In this document: piece by piece, positions 11,312 to 21,248 of the stretch
Numbering within the stretch: the first letter of the stretch is position 1
Layout: every line of letters starts with the position of its first letter
Origin: Chaetoceros tenuissimus
Lineage: Eukaryota > Bacillariophyta > Thalassiosirophyceae > Chaetocerotales > Chaetocerotaceae
Direction: 5' to 3'
NCBI GenBank assembly: GCA_021927905.1
Contig: BLLK01000062.1
Coordinates: forward strand, 992,001-1,056,000
Length of the DNA stretch: 64,000 bases
The notes under the pieces: generated by a model
What the model saw: the letters and a program-made list of their open reading frames with translations, nothing else
Databases searched by the model: none
Told to the model about the DNA's origin: nothing
Program-made: the position numbers and the translations under genes

Positions 11312-14300
11312 ATGGCAATGGAGGTGGAAGCAAGTTCCAATAGTAGTCCTCCAGGAGCATCCAATGAAACAAGCGATCTAATAAACGAAGGCCTTTCATC
11401 ACTCTGCATTCCAATCGCATCATCATCAGACAAAGAATTTATCGAGATTTTTCCTGAAGAAATTACATCTGTACCATCTTCACAACTCTCGACAATTCTT
11501 CAAGATGAGAAAGCCCCTTTGAAACTTTGGACAGATGCAGCTTTGCTGTACATGTCCCAGAAAAAGGAACGCGATTCAACAACCATTCTTTCCACAGCAT
11601 GCGATGAACTTATTTCTAAACAGAATTTAGGGAATAAAAATGAAAGAACTAGGACTCTTGCTGCAGCAGGGATTGCATATCTTACACAAGCTAACAAATC
11701 TGCTTCGACCAGTACTACTGGATCATCTAGTGTTGCAGATATTGATGTGCATGATAATACGCAAAGACAACGCGAGGCTTCACAATACAATAGTGAATTG
11801 AGAGAGTTAGCAGATAAGCACTTTAATCGTGCGTCAAAGTTGGACCAATTGTATCCTATGACTTGGATTGGAAAAGGAATGTTGAACCTATCTCTACAAA
11901 GAAATGATAGAGCTAAATTCTTTTTCCAAACGACCTTGGATCAATGCGGACAAGTTTTACCTGCGCTATTGGGAATGGCAAGTGTTCATTTTAAAGAAGG
12001 AAATTACCGTGATTGTCTTGAAATGTATTTGAAGGCGATTAAACTATTCCCAAGTAAGTCTGGGGCAAGTGCAAGAGTAGGATTAGGCTTGGCTTGCTAT
12101 AAACTTGGTCAAGTGGATAGAGCAAAAGCAGCATTTAAGAGAGCATACGAAATGGATCCTGAAAATGTAGAGGCTATGGTTGGAATCTCTGTATTGGATA
12201 TTTCAAATTTAGATGAGGCCTTGACAAGAACTGACAAAGAATACAAGAAGGTCGCCGACAATGCTATGAGATTGATTTCAATGGCTAATCTGATTGACCA
12301 TTCTAATGCGATGGTTCAAAACCACTTAGCTAATTATTACTTTCACAAATGGACACCTATTACAGGTGTTACAGTTAAAGTCGAAGAGAATAGCAATCTT
12401 GTCATAGGAAGTGGACCAATCAATCTTGACCCAGGTGAGAAAGTGAAGATTGGTTACAGCTTCGAGACTACAATTTTAGATACAGAGGATGAAGATGGTG
12501 ACGAAGATATGCTTGACGCAAATAATAACTCATTCAAAATCAAGGATGCATGGAAAGGTGAATCTGCAGGTATGTATTTCGCACGAGTCTTCAAATTGTA
12601 TTGCGTTTCATACTGACTAAATATTGTGTCATCGATGAGCAGAAGGGCTCAAAGTCTGGAAGAAAGATTATGACCGAGTAATAACACTCGCTAGAGGCGC
12701 TTACTCTTCAACAAGTGTCCAATCTATCCAAGCCGAGTCACTCTTCATCCTTGCTAGAGTTCATCATGTGAGAGATGATATAGAGAAGGCGAACTCATTC
12801 TACGACCGTGCCTGCAAATTGGCTCCTGAGTTAACTCCTGCTCGCTTTGGTTTGGCGCAGACTTATTTATGGGATGAGAGGTACCAAGATGCTGAAGGAA
12901 ACTTGGAATTGGTTGTTCGTAAATCTCCTGCCGCTACCGATGCTCAGGCTATCCTTGGACTTTTGAAAGTAAAATCTGGTCAAAACAAGAAAGAAGGATT
13001 TAGCTATATTAAAAAAGCAATTGATTTGGACCCAGCAAACGCAGACCTAGTATTGTTAGAAGCACTAGCACTGCAACAACAGGAAAGTGACTACTCTTCC
13101 GCATTACAACGCTACCAAACAGCAGTAGACTTGATGGAATCTCAGGGTGAAAGCCCTTCATGGATTATCTTATCTAACATGGGAGTTTTATGCCACGAAA
13201 CAAAGAAATATGATGAAGCCTCAAAGTGCTACGAAAAGGCATTGCAAGCTCTACAGATAAGTGAAAGCGCTGATATCGGAGCTTCTCTAAAGAAAGAAGA
13301 AGACTTAATTCATCACGATGACAACAAATTCTTTTGGGAATATATTACTACAAACATCGATTGTAGTTTTCAACAGAACGATAATTGGACTCTAAGCGAT
13401 TTATGTTCAGATCTGAAAGTGGGCGATCACATCAGCCTTGGCGAGGACTTCACGACCGAAGTTACTGAATTAAAAGGCAAAGAAATGAAGGTGAAGGATG
13501 ACTTTGTACTTCATGATACTGGCAATGAACAGGAGTCCAATGCAAAAAAGTTGCCATTGAGAATAAAACGATCAAATTCACGACTATCGCTACCTTCAGC
13601 TATCAGCATCGCGTTTAATCTAGCCCGTTTGCATGAAGCGAGTGGTCGCACCATTGCCGCAGTCGAACTTCACAAAGCAATTATAAAACGCCATCCTTCA
13701 TACGTGAACAGTTACCTTCGTCTTGCTTGTATCTCAAGAGACTGTGGCTCACTGGCGAATTGCTCAGAATGGCTAAAAAGTGCATGCCAAGTTGCACCAG
13801 GTAATCCTGAAGTTTTAACTCTTGTTGGAAATCTTCATCTTTCTCTCTGTGACTGGAAACCTGCGCAAAATGTGTTCAATCAGTTGTTAGAACAGAAGAT
13901 TCCGAATGTCGAAGCTTATTCCATGTTGTGCCTTGGCAATATCTATTTCAATAATTTGAAGACACCTGGGAGATATTCAAAACATTTGAAATATGCTGGA
14001 GACTTTTACAGACGTATTCTGAATAAAGACCACGCAAATGCTTTTGCTGCAAATGGATTGGGAACCATCATGGCAGAAAAGGCTGATCTTCTTCGCGCCA
14101 AAGAAACTTTCAACAATGTACGCGAAATAAGTGGCGATTCTATTCCGGATGCATTACTCAATCTAGGACATATTTATCTAGCTTTGTCAAAGCACCCAGA
14201 AGCTTTGCAAATGTATCAGAACTATCTAGAGCGGACCAATCAGAGTGATACACCTACTTCGAGTAAGAGTAGACATGAAGATGAGGCGGAAATCTTGCAC

Positions 14301-15320
14301 TATATTGCTTTTACTTACTTCGATTGGGCTCGCCAGACAGAAGCATGCAATAATGCGAAGGCTGCGCCTGCCGATGATAGGTATCAAAAGAGTGCATCAT
14401 ATATCGAAATGGCCATCAAAAAGACCAAGAGAGAAAATGTTATCCTTCGATATGATTTGTGCACAACAAAGTTGGCTTTGGCGGAATGTGTTTTGAATAA
14501 ATTCAGTCGTGGTATTCGTAGAACTGCAAAAGAAATCCAGGATGCACTTGATGGTCTACAGGAGAGTTTACCTAAAGTTCAAACTATGCTTCAATGGAAG
14601 CAAGAAGGTAAAAAAGTCGCTGTCTCAACCACACTTTTGACTCAATTTGTTGAAGAATGCAAAAAGACTATCGAAAAAGCGAAGAATCACCTAAATCAAG
14701 AACTGGAGAAGGAGGAGGAAGCGGCGATGGCACGAGAAAAGCAGAGACTGGAAGCATTAGAAAAGCAGAAGCAAAGAGAACTCGAGATGATCGAAGCTCA
14801 AGAGCAGGCCGCAAAAGACCAAGAAGAAGTTGAGAAGAAAGCTCGCGAGAAGATGGAAAAATTGTCTTCTTTACAAGAAAGATGGGAGCAAGAAGCTGAA
14901 AAAGCAGAAGTCAAAAAACAGAAAAAAGACAAATCTGTGGAAAATCCTCAAGCCGAGTATGATGATGATGGAGAAGTTGATCCCAACAAGTCCTTGTTTG
15001 ATGATTCTTCTGACGAGGAAGATAATGCGAACGAAAACGATGTAGCACCCGGCAATTTAGAAGACGATTCTAAAAAGGAGACTGGACAATCTGAAAAAGA
15101 TTTATTTGGAGACAGTAGTGACGACGAGGATGACAATGAAGGCAAAGAGACTACTAAGGAGCCTGAGTCTGCACCTGTACAAAGTCAAGATCTTTTTGGG
15201 GAAGACAGTAGTAGTGACGAAGAGCTTGTACCAACTACCAAGAGGGGAAGTAGTGCAGTCGAAAACCAGAGTAATAACGCAGAAGCACCACCTAAAAAGA
15301 GACGAATCGAAGAAGACTAA
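11312..15320 (+). CDS. CTR9: RNA polymerase II-associated Paf1 complex subunit CTR9 (TPR protein)
   Basis: Scaffold of the Paf1 complex, acting in Pol II elongation and co-transcriptional histone modification in the nucleus. Two exons, 11312-12569 and 12643-15320 (73-nt intron), make 1311 residues; the human protein is about 1170. Tandem TPR helices fill residues ~110-960, for example ARVGLGLACYKLGQVDRAKAAF, AILGLLKVKSGQNKKEG and NLGHIYLALSKHPEALQMYQ. A Glu/Lys/Gln-rich coiled coil follows, then an acidic tail with three related blocks (SLFDDSSDEED, DLFGDSSDDEDD, DLFGEDSSSDEE) and a terminal basic PPKKRRIEED nuclear signal, the typical CTR9 layout. An insert of ~90 residues between TPR blocks (around 13300-13570) looks lineage-specific. 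Confidence 0.92.
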
Positions 15321-15395
15321 ACTTCTTTTCTAAGATATATAATTTTAAAAATAAATAAAAATTATCTGCTATCTTGTACTGTTGCATCAGAACCT

Positions 15396-16881
15396 TTATT
15401 CTTCATCATCAATTGCACCATTTGTGCTCTTCCAAGTTACTCCACGCAAAGCTTTGTCTTTCTCTGGTTCTAGATGGGTAGGGAAATTCATCATGGAAGT
15501 TTTTCCAACCATGATGTCGACAGTTTTTCGCAGTCTCTCGAAAACATTTTCCTGCACATATGGCACACCATATTTCTCACAAATAGCCTTTAGTTGTGGT
15601 TGAGCCTTTTGATATTGGAGCATACTTAAGTCTGGCCAGGTATGGTGTTCTATTTGATAGTTTAGCCATCCATGTGAAAAATCAATCAAATCACTGCCAG
15701 TTGCGTAATTTGCTGATGACACTATCTGACGCACGTAAAAACTTCCACTTTTTGGTTTTACTTCATCATCAAACTTGTAAAGATCATCTCCTGCATGATT
15801 AGTGACAATTGTTATAAATCCGTGTACATTTGTGAGCATTTCAGCAAGCAACAGGTTTGTTATTGCATGCATGAAAAAAGTAACGCCAACATTTGGTATT
15901 AAAAGAAGAGGAGCAGGGAGAAGTAGAAATCGAGACACCAAGAAAGGCCCTAGAATTTCAGCAACGAACTTGGTGGGATCGATTAATTCTCTCATAGCTA
16001 ATTCATCTTTGTCTTTTGGATTGAATAGAGTTCTAATAGTGACTGCCTCCTCTGGTTTGAGGCCGTCTGGTAATTCCTTTCTCTCGCTATTCAACTTTGC
16101 AATTTGCAGTTCTTTGTAGGTGTTAGGAGCGTAATAAAACCATTTCCAGACTGGCATGAATGCTAAAACCTGTATATATTTCCCAATTAAAGGAATTTCC
16201 ATTTTTCTCAAGAATTCCAAATTTCTTTCAACAAGGTCTGGGTCAAGAGGTTCTCCAAGGTGGTAATGATGAAGACGATTATGTTCTACATTCCAGGCTT
16301 CAGGTAGCATCCAATCAAGCCAATCCGAAACACGTCTGTAAATCGTATTGAGTGCAAATCCCCGAGAATTATACTTTCCACAATCAACGCGATTATAGCC
16401 TCCATGACAAGTATCTATAGAAAGCAACATACATTTAGAATACATCATCCTTGCAAATACAAAATCAAGAAGAGAACTTATGAGCTACCATAGTCCAGCT
16501 TGCGTAGACCCATGTTGAAAGAGCAACAATAGTGATTGGATTGGGAGGAAGAAACATTGTCAAGACACCAACTGCTCCACATGCATCTCTCCATTTTAAG
16601 ATTTTGTTCAAATGAGAAACATCATCCTCATTTGTATCTTTCACCAACTGTTTGCCCAATGCATTAACTTCTTTTGCAAAGGCATCATAGTCAAGGTTTC
16701 TGACCCAAGCATCTCTTTCAGCTTGAACAGGAATTGCCACTTTTTCAATATCTTGATCCAGTGGGATAGAGATAGCCTTTTGATCAGTCAGCTTTTGCGA
16801 AATCCTTGCCTTGTTCACATTGAATGCCGAGGTGGAAGCAAATGTTCCTACAACTGTAAGTAGTGCAAATGACAAACGCAT
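15396..16881 (-). CDS. Membrane fatty acid desaturase, plastid-type leader, irregular intron
   Basis: Di-iron acyl-lipid desaturase. Exon 1 (16881-16482) starts with a signal peptide ending STSAFN, the diatom plastid type; exon 2 is 16414-15396; total 472 residues. His boxes: the first, AH..TCHGGYN, is split by the intron; second HNRLHHYHLGE; third QIEHHTWPDL. Hydrophobic membrane pairs flank them. The only joint that keeps the frame uses the bases GCTC/ATAAGT at the donor and TATAG/ATACTT at the acceptor, i.e. an AT-AG intron of 67 nt, where GTAAGT would be expected; the canonical GT at 16490 shifts the frame. The joined first box reads HTCH, one residue short of HxxxH. Substrate and regiospecificity cannot be told. 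Confidence 0.85.
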
Positions 16882-17180
16882 TTTAAAAGAATTATGAGAG
16901 TCCAGCAAAGAACAAACATTTTCCATTTTCTGGTGAAGTTTTTTGCAACTAACTGCAACGTCTATGTACAAAATGAGGTGACGTTTGCATCTGACGTGTG
17001 TCTACGCAAGACAGTCAACTCTTCTGAATTGAGACTTTCGATGCAGGTACCACTAAGTACGTACTGTCATTTCTTCATGCTTAGACATAGAGTAGTTCTC
17101 AATCTACTTTACGAGTACATTTTTTATTTTAATAGTTATGAAAGATGAGTCCAGATGACGTTTTACTATACTGCAAAGTT
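16882..17180. promoter_or_regulatory. Upstream region of the desaturase with three TGACGT sites
   Basis: 299 bases between the desaturase ATG and the tail of the HA-domain gene. TGACGT occurs at 16979-16984, 16992-16997 and 17156-17160 (TGACG followed by T). Such bZIP/CRE-type hexamers are known in CO2/cAMP-responsive diatom promoters; a role here is inference. Confidence 0.35.
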
Positions 17181-18515
17181 TCATACACTTGCTCCAAGTG
17201 ATCTCTTTCTCCTACCTCTTTTCGGTCGCCAAACAAAACCAAGCGCATCCAATTGGGCTTTGCGTGATGCAGCAGTTCTACCATCAGTCAAATATCTTCC
17301 TTTTAGACGAACATCTTTTAATCGCTGACCTAGAGGTAGGCCATGTAAATACTTTGGCCAAGGCTATCGTTTTGACACACAAATTTTTGAGTTTTACCCT
17401 TTTCCCTCAAAAATCAGACACATGTGGCATGATGTGACACTTACCCATTCTTCCGAGCTCGCATAAAAAGAATCATCTATCCGAGTTGAAGGTGGTGAAG
17501 GAACCACAAAATTCACAGGAACATCCAAAACTCTATTGTGCATCTTGCTATAGATTGCTGCTGCATGAATCATTTCAAGCCAGCCAAGTGCAGCATTTCC
17601 AGCTTTTTGAAAACCAATCTCTTGAAGTGCTCTTTGCCTATCTGGTCTATTCTTAACATATAATTCTTTTTGCCTAACCGCCGAACATTTCGCTCCAAGG
17701 GGGTATCCACGGAGCTCTTCGGGCCATGGATTCTTTTCTCCATTATCCAAGTATTTCTCTGAAGGGACTACAAAATTTGTTTTGACTTTGATTGCAGATC
17801 GATTCCCCGTGAATCCACCACCTTCTAACTTTTTGTAGTACTTGATTGCAGTTAAAAACTTCCGAAAGGAAAAGTCACTCACGTCCCAAATGAAACCCAA
17901 ATTATCCAATTGTCTCCGTCTTGACCACGCCGATTCATCATTTCGAAGAAAGTCACCTCGAGATCTTATTCTATAAACAATATTTCCTAAAGGGATTGCC
18001 CATGTAGCTTTTGGCCACAAATCTCGATCTTCTTCCTCTTTATATGGAACTATGAATGTAGCTGGAACTCGCACATGTCCATACATGGATTTAAATGTAA
18101 TCAAAGCTTCTAAAACGAGATTGTATTCAGGTTGTAGCCTCTCCCACACGAAATCGAGTTTGTTTAATTCTTGCACTCGTTCTGGTTTCGAAGCAATATT
18201 TTGACTCCACCAATTCATGTTGTATACAGTGCTTGCCAGGTCTAAATTATGCCATTCCTTTGGAAACTCACTGGTAGGTGGTACTTTGTATCGTCTAGGA
18301 ATACATAGATTTCCATTTATTTTGTGATACTTTTGTAATGCTTGCAGTGTCGATTCGTAGGATAAATGTTTTCCTGTAGTTATTGCATGTAGCTCAGATT
18401 TCCATATGAATTGTTCTGGAGACGAAAACTTTTGTATATTATGTAAAAACCCTAAAATACAAGGAAAGAAAGCTGCGAAGTATGCCAACCAAAGTAGTGA
18501 TCGATAAAGCATCAT
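17181..18515 (-). CDS. Helicase-associated-domain repeat protein with signal peptide
   Basis: Two exons, 18515-17445 and 17324-17181, give 404 residues; the acceptor is the second AG (GTCAG/CGATTA), because the first would create an immediate stop. The N-terminus MMLYRSLLWLAYFAAFFPCILGF is a signal peptide or anchor; an in-frame ATG nine codons upstream is possible. The body is four or five helicase-associated (HA) repeats: FxxALxxYKxxxGHxxVPxxFVVP followed by PLGxxxxxIRxRxxY and LxxLGFxW, ending LDALGFVWRPKRGRRKR. No helicase domain is present. HA repeats are numerous in diatoms; in bacteria they accompany helicases and may bind nucleic acid. Function here is unknown. Confidence 0.82.
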
Positions 18516-18677
18516 TTTGCAAAAAAAAAAAATTCTGTACAATGAAGATCGAGACTATATCATCTCTTTTTACCTTCTCGGTTGACTAAAAGTTTTGAAG
18601 CTCTTCTATCTATGGAATACAATAGAGACGGACTGAGTTTTAGTTGAAGCGTTTTATGTTTTATGTTGCTTTTTCGT

Positions 18678-18688
18678 TGCTTTCTTCA
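18678..18688. repeat. Left target-site duplication TGCTTTCTTCA
   Basis: The 11-mer TGCTTTCTTCA directly abuts the left end (AGCGATAGCG...) of the inverted-repeat element and recurs at 20950-20960 just outside its right end. A 9-bp reading (GCTTTCTTC) is possible if the terminal repeat is one base longer. Confidence 0.8.
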
Positions 18689-18989
18689 AGCGATAGCGTG
18701 GGAGTGACACGGTTTCTGACCATGACAGGTACAACGCAGGTTACGAGCCCCAAAAATCGCTAACAACCACCGTGTAAATTCTGTCTCAACACATCGTTAC
18801 CCCGACCTATGTACCATGTGCTATTTCAATCCAATCAACTCCGTTCAAAGTTGCACCATTCACTTCATACTTTTTTTCAGCCGAATCCAAAAGGGCTTGT
18901 AATTGGGTAGGATAGTAGTGCACGAACTCATTAGTTCAAAATTTGACCAATTCACCTAGTGGTCGACCTAGGGCAAAAAACACATATAT
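18689..18989 (+). repeat. Left terminal inverted repeat
   Basis: 301 bp arm pairing with 20627-20949. It ends 24 bases before the ATG of the first internal gene, so it must contain that gene's promoter and most of its 5' UTR. Confidence 0.85.
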
Positions 18990-19012
18990 TGCTACGTCGT
19001 CGTCACACCATC

Positions 19013-20032
19013 ATGTCAAGCGAATCAACTGCACCTGCAGCCACCAAGCTCATAACTATCAATGATGATGACTACAGATCCACAGTGACACTACAGAACC
19101 TCAAGAAGCCTGATTTCAAGATCCTTTTAGAAAGGTTACAGAACCATGCTGACTGGAAAGGTCTCTTTCCAAACGATACTGCAATTGATGAATGGAAGGA
19201 TCTCAAATTTTGGGATCCGTTCATTTCATCAACCATAGAAATTATCCAAGAGTGTGTTGCCAATAGGGATATCAGTAAAGCCAAGATAAGGTCACTTCAG
19301 CGAGATTTAGTACAAAAAGAGGAGACTCTCATAGAAAATTTTTCACGAGAAAATACTTCCAAAATAGATCCGAATCATCGACGCTTGGCTGTACTCCAAA
19401 TGATTTGTCGAACTTTAATGGACCTTTTGAAGGAAGATATGTGCAAAGGAGTTACAAATAAGATATCAGAGGTAAATATAATCATTGAAAATGCATTTAC
19501 TTCTTCTGATACAGATGTAGCTTCTTTATTTCCAAGCGAAAGGCTCCTACAATCGATATATTACGTTGCTGGCTGGCATTTGGGAACCGTGCTCAAAGCT
19601 AGCACACGGAGAGCGGGTAAGATGGCAACTATAATGAAGAAATTTCATTTTGCTAATTTTCTATCCGAAGATGAAGCGAAAAAGGAGAAACTCCCAACGG
19701 ACTACGTCTCAGGAACCCAACTTTTCGGTGGTCTCAATTTCGTGAGAGAAAAATATTTTTCTTTCATTCTGCGGGTAGAATATATATTTGTAAAGTGTCT
19801 TACTCCAGAAAAACTTGCAATTTTTGGAAATGAAATCATGCAGATTTTATATTCAAAGCTGAATGCAAGCTCGACGTTGCGAAAAGAGATTATTATGCTT
19901 TTTGATGATGACGAAATTGACAATGAAGAAAATGAAGATGATATATCTTCTTTCATTCGGTTTTTATTTCGGAGCTATTGTAGAATGAGAGGGAAAGATT
20001 ACTGTAGAAATATCATGTCCACTTCCAGTTAG
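19013..20032 (+). CDS. Unknown protein A of the inverted-repeat element
   Basis: 339 residues from the first ATG (MSSESTAPAA); no intron. Not a family I can name. The N-terminal third is charged and helical; the middle carries YYVAGWHLGTVLK; then GTQLFGGLNFVREKYFSFI and LRVEYIFVKCLT; the tail is FIRFLFRSYCRMRGKDYC. The order 'AGxxxxxL ... GGL ... F..I...E..F ... RGKDY' is loosely reminiscent of the C-terminal part of P-element/THAP9- or hAT-like transposases, without a visible acidic triad; this is a weak inference. Its stop lies 20 bases inside the end of the opposing gene. Confidence 0.6.
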   Translation: MSSESTAPAATKLITINDDDYRSTVTLQNLKKPDFKILLERLQNHADWKGLFPNDTAIDEWKDLKFWDPFISSTIEIIQECVANRDISKAKIRSLQRDLVQKEETLIENFSRENTSKIDPNHRRLAVLQMICRTLMDLLKEDMCKGVTNKISEVNIIIENAFTSSDTDVASLFPSERLLQSIYYVAGWHLGTVLKASTRRAGKMATIMKKFHFANFLSEDEAKKEKLPTDYVSGTQLFGGLNFVREKYFSFILRVEYIFVKCLTPEKLAIFGNEIMQILYSKLNASSTLRKEIIMLFDDDEIDNEENEDDISSFIRFLFRSYCRMRGKDYCRNIMSTSS

Positions 20033-20582
20033 GGTTATCTGCTTTCTTGCTCTTGCCGCTTGAAAATACTAAAATGTTTTTTGTAATTCCCATGCATTTA
20101 AATGGATTTACATTATGCTGATTAACATTTCCAGTAGACACATTTCCAGTAGACAGTAATTCATGCAGAAAGGCATCTGAATCTTGTTCTAACTTCTTTC
20201 TCATAGCCTTCGTACTATTATTTGGACACGAAAAAGACTTGATATCGATGGAATTTCTCCTCTTCACCAAGGGTACGGTGAAATCAGCTGGTAATTTTTT
20301 CCCATCTAGAACAATCCTCTTTATCTGGTCATCTGAGAGATGCACCATATCCATACTTTGCCACCTCTCTGGTTCTACATCACGAATAAATTGCAGCTGC
20401 TGATCCGTGAAGATAGCAGCGTCTTCGTGGTCGTCAATGACAGGAACACTGGAAAAGTTATTTTCTTTGAGGAATTCAATATCGTTCTTGGATGTGTTTT
20501 CGTTGGTATCCCTTCCAGTCAAACGATTATCAACTTGCATATTGGTTGGTTTAGCTCTTCGTGAGCGACTAGTTCGTTCCAT
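20013..20582 (-). CDS. Unknown protein B of the inverted-repeat element
   Basis: 189 residues from the first ATG (MERTSRSRR), which lies 45 bases inside the right arm. The N-terminus is basic and Arg-rich (RSRRAKP), followed by an acidic stretch with FTDQQLQFIRDVEPERW and LSDDQIKRIVLDGKKLPADF, and a Ser/Asn-rich tail with two near-repeats STGNVSTGNVNQHN. No known domain. It overlaps the last 20 bases of gene A tail to tail. The pairing of two genes between identical promoters suggests co-expression (inference). Confidence 0.55.
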   Translation of the reverse strand: MERTSRSRRAKPTNMQVDNRLTGRDTNENTSKNDIEFLKENNFSSVPVIDDHEDAAIFTDQQLQFIRDVEPERWQSMDMVHLSDDQIKRIVLDGKKLPADFTVPLVKRRNSIDIKSFSCPNNSTKAMRKKLEQDSDAFLHELLSTGNVSTGNVNQHNVNPFKCMGITKNILVFSSGKSKKADNPNWKWT

Positions 20583-20626
20583 AGTGAAGGAGTGGATGCA
20601 ACGGCACTCGAGAAGGGTGTCGTTAG

Positions 20627-20949
20627 ATATATGTGTTTTTTGCCCTAGGTCGACCACTAGGTGAATTGGTCAAATTTTGAACTAATGAGTTCGTGCACTA
20701 CTATCCTACCCAATTACAAGCCCTTTTGGATTCGGCTGAAAAAAAGTATGAAGTGAATGGTGCAACTTTGAACGGAGTTGATTGGATTGAAATAGCACAT
20801 GGTACATAGGTCGGGGTAACGATGTGTTGAGACAGAATTTACACGGTGGTTGTTAGCGATTTTTGGGGCTCGTAACCTGCGTTGTACCTGTCATGGTCAG
20901 ATCCAAAGCAAGCGCGCGAAGCACGGCGTGTCATTCCCACGCTATCGCT
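20627..20949 (-). repeat. Right terminal inverted repeat
   Basis: 323 bp arm, inverse of 18689-18989; contains an extra GC-rich segment at 20902-20926 absent from the left arm. Acts as the upstream region of gene B. Confidence 0.85.
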
Positions 20950-20960
20950 TGCTTTCTTCA
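20950..20960. repeat. Right target-site duplication TGCTTTCTTCA
   Basis: Second copy of the 11-mer flanking the element. Confidence 0.8.
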
Positions 20961-20986
20961 TATTATTTGTTGCAGTTGTTGCAGTG

Positions 20987-21000
20987 GTACCGTACGGTAC
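20987..21000. repeat. 14-bp palindrome GTACCGTACGGTAC
   Basis: Perfect palindrome 249 bases upstream of the HAD hydrolase ATG, followed at once by another GTACGTAC. It could be a dimeric regulator site or a simple-sequence accident. The same upstream region (20961-21248) has a TGACGTC at about 21170. Confidence 0.3.
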
Positions 21001-21248
21001 GTACGTATGAAGATGAAGTTTTGAACAAGAGATACCTTGCCATATAACTTCTAGCCATATTAGGCCTGCATATGTGCTCACTGCTGCGTGATAGGCAGCG
21101 TTGAATAAAGATCTTGTGTTTTAGAGAATCAAAAGGAAGCATGAAGAAGAAGAACCTTTAGATTGATTGTGACGTCTTCGAGTTGCCATAAATAACAAAA
21201 CAAAGAAATAACAAGCAAAACTCACCCCTGTAAAAAGTAATCTACACC

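Larger units (their letters stand above)
18689..20949. mobile_element. Terminal-inverted-repeat element, 2261 bp, two convergent genes
   Basis: Ends are perfect inverses: AGCGATAGCGTGGG at 18689 and CCCACGCTATCGCT ending at 20949. Arms are 301 bp (18689-18989) and 323 bp (20627-20949). The inner 275 bp of each arm (18715-18989, 20627-20901) appear identical in inverse by eye; the outer 23 bp differ at one base; between them the right arm has 25 bases where the left has 3. An 11-bp direct repeat flanks the element. Long arms and a 9-11-bp duplication are characteristic of Mutator-like elements, but no transposase with a recognisable catalytic triad is present. Two genes run tail to tail inside and each takes its promoter from an arm. 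High arm identity suggests recent activity or gene conversion. Confidence 0.85.

Noticed and set aside
17325-17331. First AG (CTCTAG) as acceptor for the last exon of the HA-domain gene
   Set aside because: It leads to an in-frame TAA within four codons; the next AG restores the HA-domain C-terminus.
18959-19012. N-terminal extension starting VDLGQKTHI for both genes of the inverted-repeat element
   Set aside because: The extension begins at GTG, not ATG, and arises only because both frames run into the identical arms; first ATGs are 19013 and 20582.
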